A DNA stretch of 64,000 nt from the NCBI GenBank assembly GCA_030427505.1, contig JAUICH010000001.1, positions 310,001 through 374,000 of the forward strand, written 5' to 3'. Below the pieces are notes generated by a model that made no database searches, had not been told where the DNA came from, and saw only the letters and a program-made list of their open reading frames with translations. Both the position numbers and the translations under genes were made by a program. This DNA comes from Verrucomicrobiia bacterium (GTDB lineage: Bacteria > Verrucomicrobiota > Verrucomicrobiia > Verrucomicrobiales > DEV007). Every line of letters starts with the position of its first letter. The first letter of the stretch is position 1. Shown here piece after piece: positions 9,071 to 16,740 of this stretch.

Positions 9071-9853
9071 AGTAAAAAAGGGACGCCACTATGCGTGCCG
9101 GGGTGGGACGGCGCAAGGGGGGATTGTGGGGCGTTTCGGACGGGTTGAGGCGGGAGGGGCGCGGCGAGGCGCTGCAGGGTGGTTGGTGAGGTTTGGGGCG
9201 GGGTGAGGCGGACAAGGAGACAAGGAGACAAGGAGACAAGGAATTGGAGCGAAGCGGAAATAGACGGAGCGTAGCGAAGTCAAACAAGGAATCGGAGTGA
9301 AGATAGACGACCGAAGGTAGCCGGAGCATAGCAAAGGCAAAACGCGGTGGAGTCAAACAAGGAGAAGTGCGCCCGCCGATTCTGACCTTTACCCACAAGT
9401 CCACATAGGCTCCGCGGTACCGGTTTCGCTTCTCACGAAGTCTTCCCGAACCCCAACGCTAGCAAGGACGCTGCGCTTCCCCGAAAGATAAGGGATTCGG
9501 CGGACAGTTTCGACTCAGTTGGGCTTGCTTTTTAGTCAATGTGACCTGTGGGAAAAGCTCAGCACCGATTCTCGGAAACCGGCCGGTTTCAACCCTGAAG
9601 CGCCGTCATCCCAAACCGCGAATTTGGGGTGCGCGTGGCAGAGGAAGGCGCGTTAGCGGCTTCCGGCGACACTGCTTTGGGAGCGGGCAAACGCTTTTCC
9701 ACGCGGGGTGAACGGCCGCAGGCCGCCAGAAAATTCTTCCGCCACCTTGCCTCCACTCTTCCTCTCCAGCAACCCACCGCCCAACTGTTCCGCCCCGTTT
9801 TCCGCCGGACTGTACCTGTCTCCTTCCCTCCTTCCGTGGCAAACTGAAGGGTC
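9071..9853. other. 783-bp intergenic region with short repeats
   Basis: No convincing gene is seen between hom and the reductase gene at 9854. The part near hom is low in complexity and contains four tandem copies of an 8-bp unit (ACAAGGAG, 9212-9243). It is followed by degenerate GGAGCGAAGCGGA/GGAGCGTAGCGAA-type motifs. A related motif (GACAAGGAATCAGAGCGCAGCGGA, with mismatches) occurs at about 59994-60017. The part near 9610-9630 has a small CCCAAA/TTTGGG hairpin. The short frames here are compositionally odd and match no family I know. Confidence 0.6.
9212..9243 (+). repeat. Tandem 8-bp repeat, four copies
   Basis: Unit ACAAGGAG repeated at 9212, 9220, 9228 and 9236, the last copy ending in A instead of G. 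It lies in non-coding DNA upstream of hom. Confidence 0.85.
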
Positions 9854-10837
9854 ATGCCGGACTCAGATTCAGAAACCATCTACGTCCTGGGCGCGGGGGC
9901 CGTCGGGATTGCCCTGGCCGCGAATCTTGCCGCGCGGGGGAGGAATGTCATCGCCGTGCGGACCAGCGGTCCGGACCGGGAGGAAACGGAAGTCACCCTT
10001 CGCGTCACCTCGCCGGAAGCAGAAGCGCCGGGCGAAACTGGCGGAGCCGGGGAGTCCGCCCCAGCTTCGCTGATCGTCCCCGTCCGCAGCGTTTCCCTTT
10101 CCCGGCTGAACAACCTCTCCGGCCTGGCCGCCGTGACCGCCAAGTCCATTGCGAACCCCGCCATCGCCGCGGCCCTTCGCGAAAAGGGCTTCACCGGCTC
10201 CGTGGTCCTCCTGCAAAACGGTCTCGGAGTGGAACGGGCGTTCGCCGCCGCCGGTTTCACGGAAATCTACCGCGCCGTCCTCTACCTGACCGGCGAGAAA
10301 ACCGCCGATCACGCCGTGCGCTTCCGTTCCCTGGGTTCCTGCCCCGTGGGAGTGGAACGCGGCGCCGCCGAAGGGCTGCAACACTGCGTCGCCGCTCTCC
10401 ACACCCCCGGCTTTCCCTTCCACGCCGATCCCGCCATCCAGACCAGCATCTGGAAAAAGGCCATCATCAACTGCGTCTTCAACACCCTCTGCCCTCTCCT
10501 GGAAACCGATAACGGCATCTTCATCCGCAACCCCGAAGTCACCGCCATCGCCGCCACCCTGGTCCGCGAATGCATGACCCTCGTCCACGCCAAAGGCATC
10601 CCCGGCCTCACCCAGGAAGCCATCATGGACCAGATCCTCACCATCAGCCGCGGCTCCAACGGCCAACTCATCTCCACCCTCCAAGACATCCGCCATGGAA
10701 GGGAGACCGAGATGGCTTATTTGAATTTGGAAATGGCGAGGGTGGCGGCGGAAATGACGCCTGAGGTGGAGTTACCGTTGACTCAGATGTTAGGCCGAAT
10801 GGTTGAGTTGAAGGCGGCTGAAAGCCATCGCGACTAG
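9854..10837 (+). CDS. Ketopantoate reductase (ApbA/PanE) family oxidoreductase
   Basis: A 327-residue NADPH-dependent reductase of the 2-dehydropantoate 2-reductase family. The N-terminal Rossmann motif is YVLGAGAVGIALAANLAARG (residues 10-29), and the middle has LLQNGLGVERAFAAAGF, matching the family QNG motif. The C-terminal helical domain has WKKAIINCVFNTLCPLLETDNG, the conserved catalytic Lys/Asn block. Family members make pantoate for coenzyme A, but many paralogues act on other 2-oxoacids, and nothing nearby (no panB or panC) fixes the role. The gene stands alone between non-coding regions. The start ATG at 9854 gives the usual spacing to the GxGxxG motif. Confidence 0.88.
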   Translation: MPDSDSETIYVLGAGAVGIALAANLAARGRNVIAVRTSGPDREETEVTLRVTSPEAEAPGETGGAGESAPASLIVPVRSVSLSRLNNLSGLAAVTAKSIANPAIAAALREKGFTGSVVLLQNGLGVERAFAAAGFTEIYRAVLYLTGEKTADHAVRFRSLGSCPVGVERGAAEGLQHCVAALHTPGFPFHADPAIQTSIWKKAIINCVFNTLCPLLETDNGIFIRNPEVTAIAATLVRECMTLVHAKGIPGLTQEAIMDQILTISRGSNGQLISTLQDIRHGRETEMAYLNLEMARVAAEMTPEVELPLTQMLGRMVELKAAESHRD

Positions 10838-10951
10838 ATCGAAAAGGAGGCGTAGCGATGACTAAAGTAGCGTTTCAAAGATCAGTGAACTTGATTGCTT
10901 ACCTTTACTGGGAGAATTGACCAGAAAAAATAAGCCGAAGCATGGCTTCCG

Positions 10952-11494
10952 ATGGGCCTTTACACCTCCATTGCCATTCACTCCTCCGACCAGCGCTTTG
11001 TTCCTGATGAAGCGTTTCTCTGGGATCTTTTGGGCTACTTTGATACGCCGAAGATCGAAATCGCATCAGGGGAACGAACCCGCATTTGGGGTGAGCCCAA
11101 AGAACTTTTCTTTCTGAACAACGTCAGTCTCGACTATGCCTTGGCTCAGTATCGGGAGAAACGCGCAAACTCCCTGCACCTGATGTTGCGCTGCGAGGGG
11201 AGACTCAAAGTCATGGCGGATTCCCTGATGAAAACTATTCCCGAGGCGACCTATGGAGACTTCTGGCCCTGGGATACGGGGATCACTTTGGGGAAATGGG
11301 CTCACCTCGGTTATGACACGGGAAAGAAAACTGCGTCCGGCAGATTTGCCATCTCTAAAAGTGCCAGCGGCTGTCCGCCCAGTTTAAACGACTACTTGGA
11401 GGCCTTTCTATCAGATCCCGAAGTCGAAGTCTTCCTGGAGTACCTGAAGACGAAGACAGGGAGAGTTTGGCGATGTTCCATCAATTTGACTTAG
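10952..11494 (+). CDS. Hypothetical protein, 180 aa, soluble
   Basis: I do not recognise this protein. It is predicted to be soluble with no signal peptide or membrane segment. It begins MGLYTSIAIHSSDQRFVPDEAFLWDLLGYF and is rich in aromatic residues, with WPWDTGITLGKW in the middle. The composition is balanced and the GC content is lower than in neighbouring genes, which may indicate an accessory or transferred gene. The next gene (11601) is similarly lower in GC. The best start is the ATG at 10952; the alternative frame beginning 10917 is a shadow. Function unknown. Confidence 0.6.
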   Translation: MGLYTSIAIHSSDQRFVPDEAFLWDLLGYFDTPKIEIASGERTRIWGEPKELFFLNNVSLDYALAQYREKRANSLHLMLRCEGRLKVMADSLMKTIPEATYGDFWPWDTGITLGKWAHLGYDTGKKTASGRFAISKSASGCPPSLNDYLEAFLSDPEVEVFLEYLKTKTGRVWRCSINLT

Positions 11495-11600
11495 TCTAAA
11501 TCTTCAGCGACGGGGGAGTCTGTTTAGAGGTTCGAGCGACAAAGAAGCTGGTATTCTTTGTTGACTAAGCATTGCCGTCCCTGCAGAACGGGTCCGGCCC

Positions 11601-12176
11601 ATGTCAGAGAATCCGTACAGCCCGCCCCGTGTAGAGATTGTTGCCCCGGTGGCGGCGGAAGATAGGGAGTCGCTCTTTGCTCTTCGACGTAAGTTCCTAT
11701 GGCGAGAATCCTTCGTCAAAGTGCTGGGCCTGTATCACCTGCTGTGGGGCTGCCTCATTCTCGTTTCCTCTGGTGGATTCTTCATAGGCGCAAGAGAAGC
11801 GGGAGAAGAGGCGCTGCCCATCATTATTGGAGGCCTTGTGATGGCCGCATTTGGGTTGGGACTCATTGTCATTGGGCTAGGAGTGCGGAGACTTAGCCCA
11901 GCCTTCCGTATTGTGGCCGCTGTCATTCAAGGCCTTAGTCTCCTGGCTATTCCCATAGGGACTTTGAGCGGGACCTTGTTTCTGATTCTCTTACTCAACA
12001 AGAAGGGCAAAGCTGTCTTCTCCGCAAACTATCATGAAGCGATCAAACATGAGCCTCGGGTGTCTCGATGGCTTCAGGATTTTGTATGGTTCATGGTATT
12101 GTTTTTTGTTTCTTTGGTGGAGTTCTTGTTTGTGCTGGCATGGTTTTCCAAGATGCCGGGTGCTTCTCAGAACTAA
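11601..12176 (+). CDS. Hypothetical multi-pass membrane protein with NPYSPP N-terminus
   Basis: A 191-residue integral membrane protein of unknown function. It begins MSENPYSPP, a short N-terminal motif common in membrane proteins of PVC bacteria. About four hydrophobic segments follow: FVKVLGLYHLLWGCLILVSSG, LPIIIGGLVMAAFGLGLIVIG, IVAAVIQGLSLLAIPIGTL and WFMVLFFVSLVEFLFVLAWF. No enzymatic motif is seen. It sits between another unknown gene and the HDAC-like gene on the same strand, with spacers over 100 bp, so an operon is not clear. Confidence 0.7.
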   Translation: MSENPYSPPRVEIVAPVAAEDRESLFALRRKFLWRESFVKVLGLYHLLWGCLILVSSGGFFIGAREAGEEALPIIIGGLVMAAFGLGLIVIGLGVRRLSPAFRIVAAVIQGLSLLAIPIGTLSGTLFLILLLNKKGKAVFSANYHEAIKHEPRVSRWLQDFVWFMVLFFVSLVEFLFVLAWFSKMPGASQN

Positions 12177-12324
12177 TAGGTCCGCCGCGGAAGAATCCAG
12201 CCGAACATCTCGAAATGGGGCATGGTCATGCTTTCTTTTTGATTCGTTTCCAGGCAAAGAACTCCTTGCTTCGACAATCGCGAGATAGCGAAGCCCGCAC
12301 CCCTCTGTTAAAGGTAAAAGGATC

Positions 12325-13266
12325 ATGAGAACCGCCCTCCTCCTTGACGACCTTTACACTCGCCACGATACCGGGCGGGGGCATCCGGAGACGGCGGGGC
12401 GGATTCAGGCGATCAGTGAACGGTTTCATAAGGACGACCTGACGACGTTTACGCATCCCTTGACGGCGCGGGAGGTGACGGATGACGAGGTCTTGCTGTG
12501 TCACACGCCGGCGTATTTGAAGACGGTGCTGGCGGAGATCGATGGGAAATCTTCGGGGATGCTCTCGACGGGGGACACGGTTTTCAGTCCGGATTCGCTG
12601 GAAGTGGCGCGGAAGGCGGCGGGCGGGCTGCTGGTGGCGGTGGATGCGGTGATGAAGGGGGAGCGAGACAATGCCTTCTGCGTGGTGCGGCCGCCGGGGC
12701 ATCACGCGACGCCGTCGAAGGGCATGGGGTTTTGCATTTTCAACAGCGTGGCCATCGCCGCCCGGTATGCGCAGAAGACCCATGGCGTGGAGCGAGTGGC
12801 CATCGTGGATTGGGACGTGCATCACGGGAACGGGACGCAGGACATTTTCTATGAGGACGGCAGCGTCTTCTTTTTCAGCACGCACCAGCATCCCTGGTAT
12901 CCGGGCACCGGCATGGCGGGCGAGACGGGCGAAGGCGCGGGCAAGAAGACGACGATGAATTTTCCTCTCCCGGCGGGGACGGGCATGGCGGACATCGGCG
13001 CGGCGTTCCGCAAAGGGCTGGCGCCGGCGATGAAGGACTACAAGCCGGACCTGATCCTGATTTCCGCCGGGTTCGATTCGCGGGTGGACGATCCGCTGGG
13101 GCAGTTTCTGTTGAGGGATGCGGATTTCGCGGAACTCACCCGCATCGTCCGGGACCTAGCGGAGGAGTATGCGGACGGGCGCCTGGTTTCGGTGTTGGAG
13201 GGGGGGTATAATTTGAGCGGCCTGCCCCTGGCGGCGGCGGCGCATTTGAAGGAATTGATGGCGTAG
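12325..13266 (+). CDS. Histone deacetylase-fold amidohydrolase (AcuC/APAH-like)
   Basis: A 313-residue zinc hydrolase of the HDAC/acetylpolyamine amidohydrolase superfamily. The active-site features are visible: HH dyad H126-H127 in VVRPPGHHATPS, zinc ligands D164 and H166 in VDWDVHHGNG, the third ligand Asp in ISAGFDSRVDDPLG, and the transition-state Tyr in VLEGGYN near the C-terminus. Bacterial relatives deacetylate acetyl-CoA synthetase, polyamines or other amides. The substrate here cannot be told from context, though an acs gene is in the window (22330) and could be a target of AcuC-type regulation. That link is inference only. A cytoplasmic protein with a complete domain. Confidence 0.92.
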   Translation: MRTALLLDDLYTRHDTGRGHPETAGRIQAISERFHKDDLTTFTHPLTAREVTDDEVLLCHTPAYLKTVLAEIDGKSSGMLSTGDTVFSPDSLEVARKAAGGLLVAVDAVMKGERDNAFCVVRPPGHHATPSKGMGFCIFNSVAIAARYAQKTHGVERVAIVDWDVHHGNGTQDIFYEDGSVFFFSTHQHPWYPGTGMAGETGEGAGKKTTMNFPLPAGTGMADIGAAFRKGLAPAMKDYKPDLILISAGFDSRVDDPLGQFLLRDADFAELTRIVRDLAEEYADGRLVSVLEGGYNLSGLPLAAAAHLKELMA

Positions 13267-13285
13267 AGGAGCGGAGCTGGATGGG

Positions 13286-13309
13286 AAAAGGTGGAACGCG
13301 ATCTCCGAG
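13286..13309 (+). repeat. 24-bp dispersed repeat, copy 1
   Basis: A stretch centred on GTGGAACGCGATCTCCGAG is identical over 24 bases to 54118-54141. Both copies are intergenic and in the same orientation on the plus strand. Confidence 0.85.
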
Positions 13310-13514
13310 GTTCGGGCCGGATGGGCGGGCAGTAGCACGACGCGGATCGGAAGTCCGAAGACAGCGGCTCATGGGGTATGGAGAGTTCCATGCCAGAGAT
13401 ACCGGCGTTTTTGTGGTTCCTTGGCGCGCCGGATTGATTGATGGCTTCAGGCTGGACTCCGAATCAATTGGCGGGACGGAACCGAAGGGCGGCCTCCAAA
13501 GAAGAGAAATCCGG

Positions 13515-13812
13515 ACTGGAGGTCCGGCCGCGCAAAGCGAAGCCCTTTAGGGCTGGTACGGCGGGAGGAAAGCCGGTTGCGGGCCGGAGGTCCGCTCGCG
13601 AACGGAATTTGCGGTTTGGCTGCCGGTCTATCCAGCGGGAGAGGGATGGATTGAGTATTTGGAAAGGACTCTCGCCATGGTCTGGCCGGTGGCGATATTC
13701 GGCCGGAACTGGTGAAAAGGGACGTTCGCGAGCGGACTTTCAGCCCGCTATTCATGGGCGCTGTAAATTACCAGCCCTAAAGGGCTTCGCTTTGTGCGTC
13801 CGGCCTTCCAGG
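13515..13812. repeat. REP/MITE-like compound inverted repeat
   Basis: The outer arms 13533-13558 and 13769-13794 are perfect 26-bp inverted copies, with imperfect extension to about 44 bp (13515 and 13812). Each arm itself contains a small hairpin, AGCCCT-TT-AGGGCT. A second, inner pair of 15-bp arms is nested within (13590-13604 and 13723-13737, core GTCCGCTCGCGAACG). No transposase is encoded in the roughly 210 bp between the outer arms. Confidence 0.85.
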
Positions 13813-13830
13813 CCGGGAAGTTAGGTGATC

Positions 13831-14018
13831 GGGTGGATCGGGTGGATCGGGTGGATCGGGTGGATCGGGTGGATCGGGTGGATCGGGTGGATCGGGTGGA
13901 TCGGGTGGATCGGGTGGATCGGGTGGATCGGGTGGATCGGGTGGACCGGGTGGACCGGGTGGACCGGGTGGACCGGGTGGACCGGGTGGACCGGGTGGAC
14001 CGGGTGGACCGGGTGGAC
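13831..14018 (+). repeat. 9-bp minisatellite in two homogenised blocks
   Basis: Twelve perfect copies of GGGTGGATC (13831-13938) are followed by eight copies of GGGTGGACC (13939-14010) and a final truncated unit. The single-base switch from T to C divides the array into two uniform blocks. A degenerate unit precedes the array. Confidence 0.95.
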
Positions 14019-14336
14019 GCCTACGAGCCTGGCGGCGGGTGAGAGTGGGGGGCGAAGCGGAAAAAGAAGAGGCGACGCCAGCAAACATGGAACCCAACAG
14101 CCACTGGCGCCGCCCCTAACCCCTCAACACATAAACAGATCTTCAACGATACCGCGGTGACGGCGTAAACTGAAGGCCTAGGTTCGTGTTAGACTATAAA
14201 AATCATAATTACAAGAATAAAAGGATTGTCCTTTCCGGAACCCATGTTTCAGAAATAGCCGTCATGAGCGGTGCATTCGAATGTTTGGCAACCCACTCTT
14301 CACGAGATTCTTATGGCATGACGCCTTCTGGTATGG

Positions 14337-15044
14337 ATGATGCCGTCAGCGGAAAGCCGGCGACTCGTGAAGGAATTGTTACATTGGAACGACCCAGTGC
14401 CGCGTGACGGGGCCCTGAATATGGCCATCGACGAATGTCTGGCCCGTCAGTTGGATCAGCCTCTGCTGCGGCTGTATCGCTGGGCGGAGCCGGTCTTCAG
14501 CATGGGGTATTTTTTCCCCTGGGAAGCCGCGGCCGCCGAAGTGCCTGGAGGCGTTTCCCTGGTCCGGCGCTGGACGGGTGGCGGGCTGGTGGACCATCGC
14601 CGTGACCGGACGTTTACGCTTTTTCTGCCCCGGCCGGGTTTCGAGCATCTAATGACGGCGGGTATGTCGTATAGATGGGTCCACGAGTGTCTGGCTGCCG
14701 CGCTGCGGCAGACCGGAGTGGAGGCAACGCTGGTGGCGGAATCCGTTTCCACCGGTGGGAATCGAGAAAATGGAAGCTGTTTTGAAAGACCTGTTACCTG
14801 GGATGTGGTGCTGGAGAACGGAGAAAAACTGGCCGGGGGCGCGCAGCGCCGCACCCGGAATGGCCTGCTGCACCAGGGCAGCGTTCAGGCGCCGGACAAC
14901 GGATGGGAGGACTTTTTTGTAAAGATGCTGGCGGAAGAGTCCGAATGCTTCAAATCTTGGGAACCTTCGGAGGAAATCCTGACGGAAGCCCAAATCCTGA
15001 CAGACACCCGGTACGGAACGGGTGAATGGCTCAGAAAGTTTTGA
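14337..15044 (+). CDS. Lipoate-protein ligase A family protein
   Basis: A 235-residue BPL/LplA/LipB-fold protein. It has the substrate-binding motif RRWTGGGLVDH (78-87) and the catalytic Lys region GEKLAGGAQRRTRNGLLHQG (K164), both as in lipoate-protein ligase A. An N-terminal segment like ALNMAIDECLA is also typical. Such enzymes attach lipoate or octanoate to E2 and H proteins. The only lipoyl protein in the window is SucB at 41108. It begins with tandem ATG codons at 14337 and 14340. The degenerate xanthine dehydrogenase-like pair starts 94 bp downstream on the same strand. The family also includes octanoyl transferases, so exact activity is uncertain. Confidence 0.85.
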   Translation: MMPSAESRRLVKELLHWNDPVPRDGALNMAIDECLARQLDQPLLRLYRWAEPVFSMGYFFPWEAAAAEVPGGVSLVRRWTGGGLVDHRRDRTFTLFLPRPGFEHLMTAGMSYRWVHECLAAALRQTGVEATLVAESVSTGGNRENGSCFERPVTWDVVLENGEKLAGGAQRRTRNGLLHQGSVQAPDNGWEDFFVKMLAEESECFKSWEPSEEILTEAQILTDTRYGTGEWLRKF

Positions 15045-15138
15045 GGCCCAGGGGGTTCGGGTCCTTCGCCCTTGTGAATCATTTGCGGTTTGATACGATC
15101 TCCGGCTTGGGCTCAGCGCTCCTTTACCAGTACGTTCT

Positions 15139-16692
15139 ATGCAGGGATGGTTTCGCCTTGAGGTTAATGGGCAGGATACTCGTGTCGAAGGAGTCGACGC
15201 AGGTCTCTCTCTGGGCAGGTATTTAAGAGAGCGCGGGTTGATCCCGGACTGGGTGCCGGGTCTGGCGAACAGTGGCCCCTTGGTGCTGATGGCGGACGCG
15301 GACGCGGGGGGATTGCTGACCTACCGCAGCGTGGATGGCGCCCGGTTGAAAATGCCTCAGCTGGCCGGGCGTTCGGTGCTGACGCCGGACTTCCTGTCGC
15401 AGGCCTTTCCGGATCACCCGGTGTCCAAGAGTCTCGCCCGCCTGCCCTGCATGGAGGCAACGGTGCTGGGCCGGTCCAATCTCGCCGCGCTGCTCTGGGA
15501 GGCCTACTACCGGCGCGATCTGCGGGCGGTAGGCCAGTTGGAAGAGCAGTTCGACGGCTGGATTTCGCGCAGCGCGGACTATTACTCCCTCCGCGCGGCG
15601 GGTTTGCAGGTTCTGTCCGTGGCGGCCCGCCGCCGCCAGGAGGCCGGCCAAATGGAGGCCCACTGGGAAGAGATATCCGAAGCCTGGCTGGTGAACCGCT
15701 TTGGGGAACGGTTTCGCGGACTGGACGAGATTCACTATGTCGACCCGGCAAAGCGCCGGTATTACCGTCCGCTGACGCTTTTTGAATGCCAGACCCTGCG
15801 CCGTCAATATACGGAGGCCGTGACGGTATCCGGCATTTCGCCGGGCATCGGAGACCGCGACTGCTGCATCAGCCTGGACGGCGTGGTGGAACTGCGGCAG
15901 ATCGTGGAGCGGGAGGAGGGCTACTGGGAGATCGGTGGCGCGGCGCCCCTGACGCAGGTGGCGGAGCGGCTGGCGGAGTCTCTGCCGGTTCTTTCCGAGG
16001 CGATTGTGAACCAGGATTTCCGTCCGGCGCGAAACCTCATATCCATGGGCGGTTTCCTGACTTCCGCGCCATCGTTTGGCGGACTGGTGCCCGCGTTGAT
16101 GGCTTTGGACGCCATTGTCCGCCTCCAGGCGGTCGACCGGAGCGAGCGGGATGTGCCGGTCAGCGCTTTTCTGGAGTTTCCGGCACGGCCCGAGATCCGG
16201 GAGGGTGAGTTTATCCGTAGTGTGCTGGTGCCCGACTTTTCCCAGGAAACCATCAAGCGCCGGGGCGCCCGCCGCCGGCTCTGCCGCGGCTACCGGATTT
16301 CCCGCCGCGCGGCATATCACCCCGGCAGGATCGACGCCGTCTTTGCGGTGGAGTTGACCGATCAGAACATCATCAGCGATGCCTGGCTGGCCTACTCAGG
16401 AGTGCTGGACCGTCCCGGCCGGGCTCGCCGGACGGAGCAAAAGCTGGAAGGGAAACCCTGGGGGGAAGATACCATCGTCAATGCCCTGGACACCCTGACC
16501 AACGACATGGCCTCGCGGGAGCTGAACCGGCCGGAGATGAACGCGGACTACCTGGGGCAGATGGCGACGACCTTGTTTCAGCGGTTTTTCTACGAACACC
16601 GGGAACCCAGGACGGGATGGCAGCCGCTCTCCATGACGGATGAGCTGCTGGCGGAAAAATCGCCTTTTATTGATACTGTGACCGGCGGTTGA
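15139..16692 (+). CDS. Degenerate xanthine dehydrogenase small-subunit-like protein (FeS/FAD region)
   Basis: A 517-residue protein co-linear with XdhA (2Fe-2S domain, linker, FAD-binding domain, CO-dehydrogenase flavoprotein C-terminal domain), but lacking key cofactor residues. HPVSKSLARLPCMEAT (93-108) sits where XDH has HPVQ...QCGFCTPG, and LEEQFDGWISRSADYY (134-149) where it has the NLCRCTGY block. Seven or all eight cluster cysteines are gone. The FAD pyrophosphate loop GGTD is replaced by ISPGIGD (232-239), and GTLGGNIA by ISMGGFLT (301-308). The C-terminal domain retains GYRISRRAAYHPGRIDAVFA, matching the family KxSKRxxxDIA block. I infer a non-enzymatic or re-purposed protein. The frame is intact, with the same codon style as its neighbours. 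Partner gene begins 48 bp downstream. Confidence 0.8.
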   Translation: MQGWFRLEVNGQDTRVEGVDAGLSLGRYLRERGLIPDWVPGLANSGPLVLMADADAGGLLTYRSVDGARLKMPQLAGRSVLTPDFLSQAFPDHPVSKSLARLPCMEATVLGRSNLAALLWEAYYRRDLRAVGQLEEQFDGWISRSADYYSLRAAGLQVLSVAARRRQEAGQMEAHWEEISEAWLVNRFGERFRGLDEIHYVDPAKRRYYRPLTLFECQTLRRQYTEAVTVSGISPGIGDRDCCISLDGVVELRQIVEREEGYWEIGGAAPLTQVAERLAESLPVLSEAIVNQDFRPARNLISMGGFLTSAPSFGGLVPALMALDAIVRLQAVDRSERDVPVSAFLEFPARPEIREGEFIRSVLVPDFSQETIKRRGARRRLCRGYRISRRAAYHPGRIDAVFAVELTDQNIISDAWLAYSGVLDRPGRARRTEQKLEGKPWGEDTIVNALDTLTNDMASRELNRPEMNADYLGQMATTLFQRFFYEHREPRTGWQPLSMTDELLAEKSPFIDTVTGG

Positions 16693-16740
16693 TTCCCTGA
16701 CCGGGAAGCTGGACCGCCAGCGGACATCGCGCATCCTATC

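Larger units (their letters stand above)
13267..14336. other. 1.07-kb repeat-rich intergenic region
   Basis: No gene is supported here. It holds, in order, a 24-bp sequence also found at 54118, a REP-like compound inverted repeat (13515-13812), a 9-bp minisatellite (13831-14018), and an AT-rich patch at about 14185-14225 that may contain promoter elements for the gene at 14337. The open frames across the minisatellite encode only tripeptide repeats (IGW, DRV, HPI, GPP depending on frame) and are rejected as genes. Confidence 0.75.

Noticed and set aside
9071-9853. tRNA or attenuator upstream of hom
   Set aside because: No cloverleaf, T-loop consensus or Thr/Ile-rich leader peptide with terminator could be found.
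13515-13812. CRISPR-like array
   Set aside because: The repeats are inverted, not direct, and there are no regular spacers or cas genes.
13777-14097. Collagen-like GPPGPP or DRVDRV repeat protein
   Set aside because: It only reads through the 9-bp minisatellite; all frames are open because the unit is a multiple of three, and there is no supported start, signal or flanking domain.
14186-14407. 73-aa frame upstream of the lipoate ligase-like gene
   Set aside because: It overlaps the start of that gene, has no similarity and is probably leader DNA.
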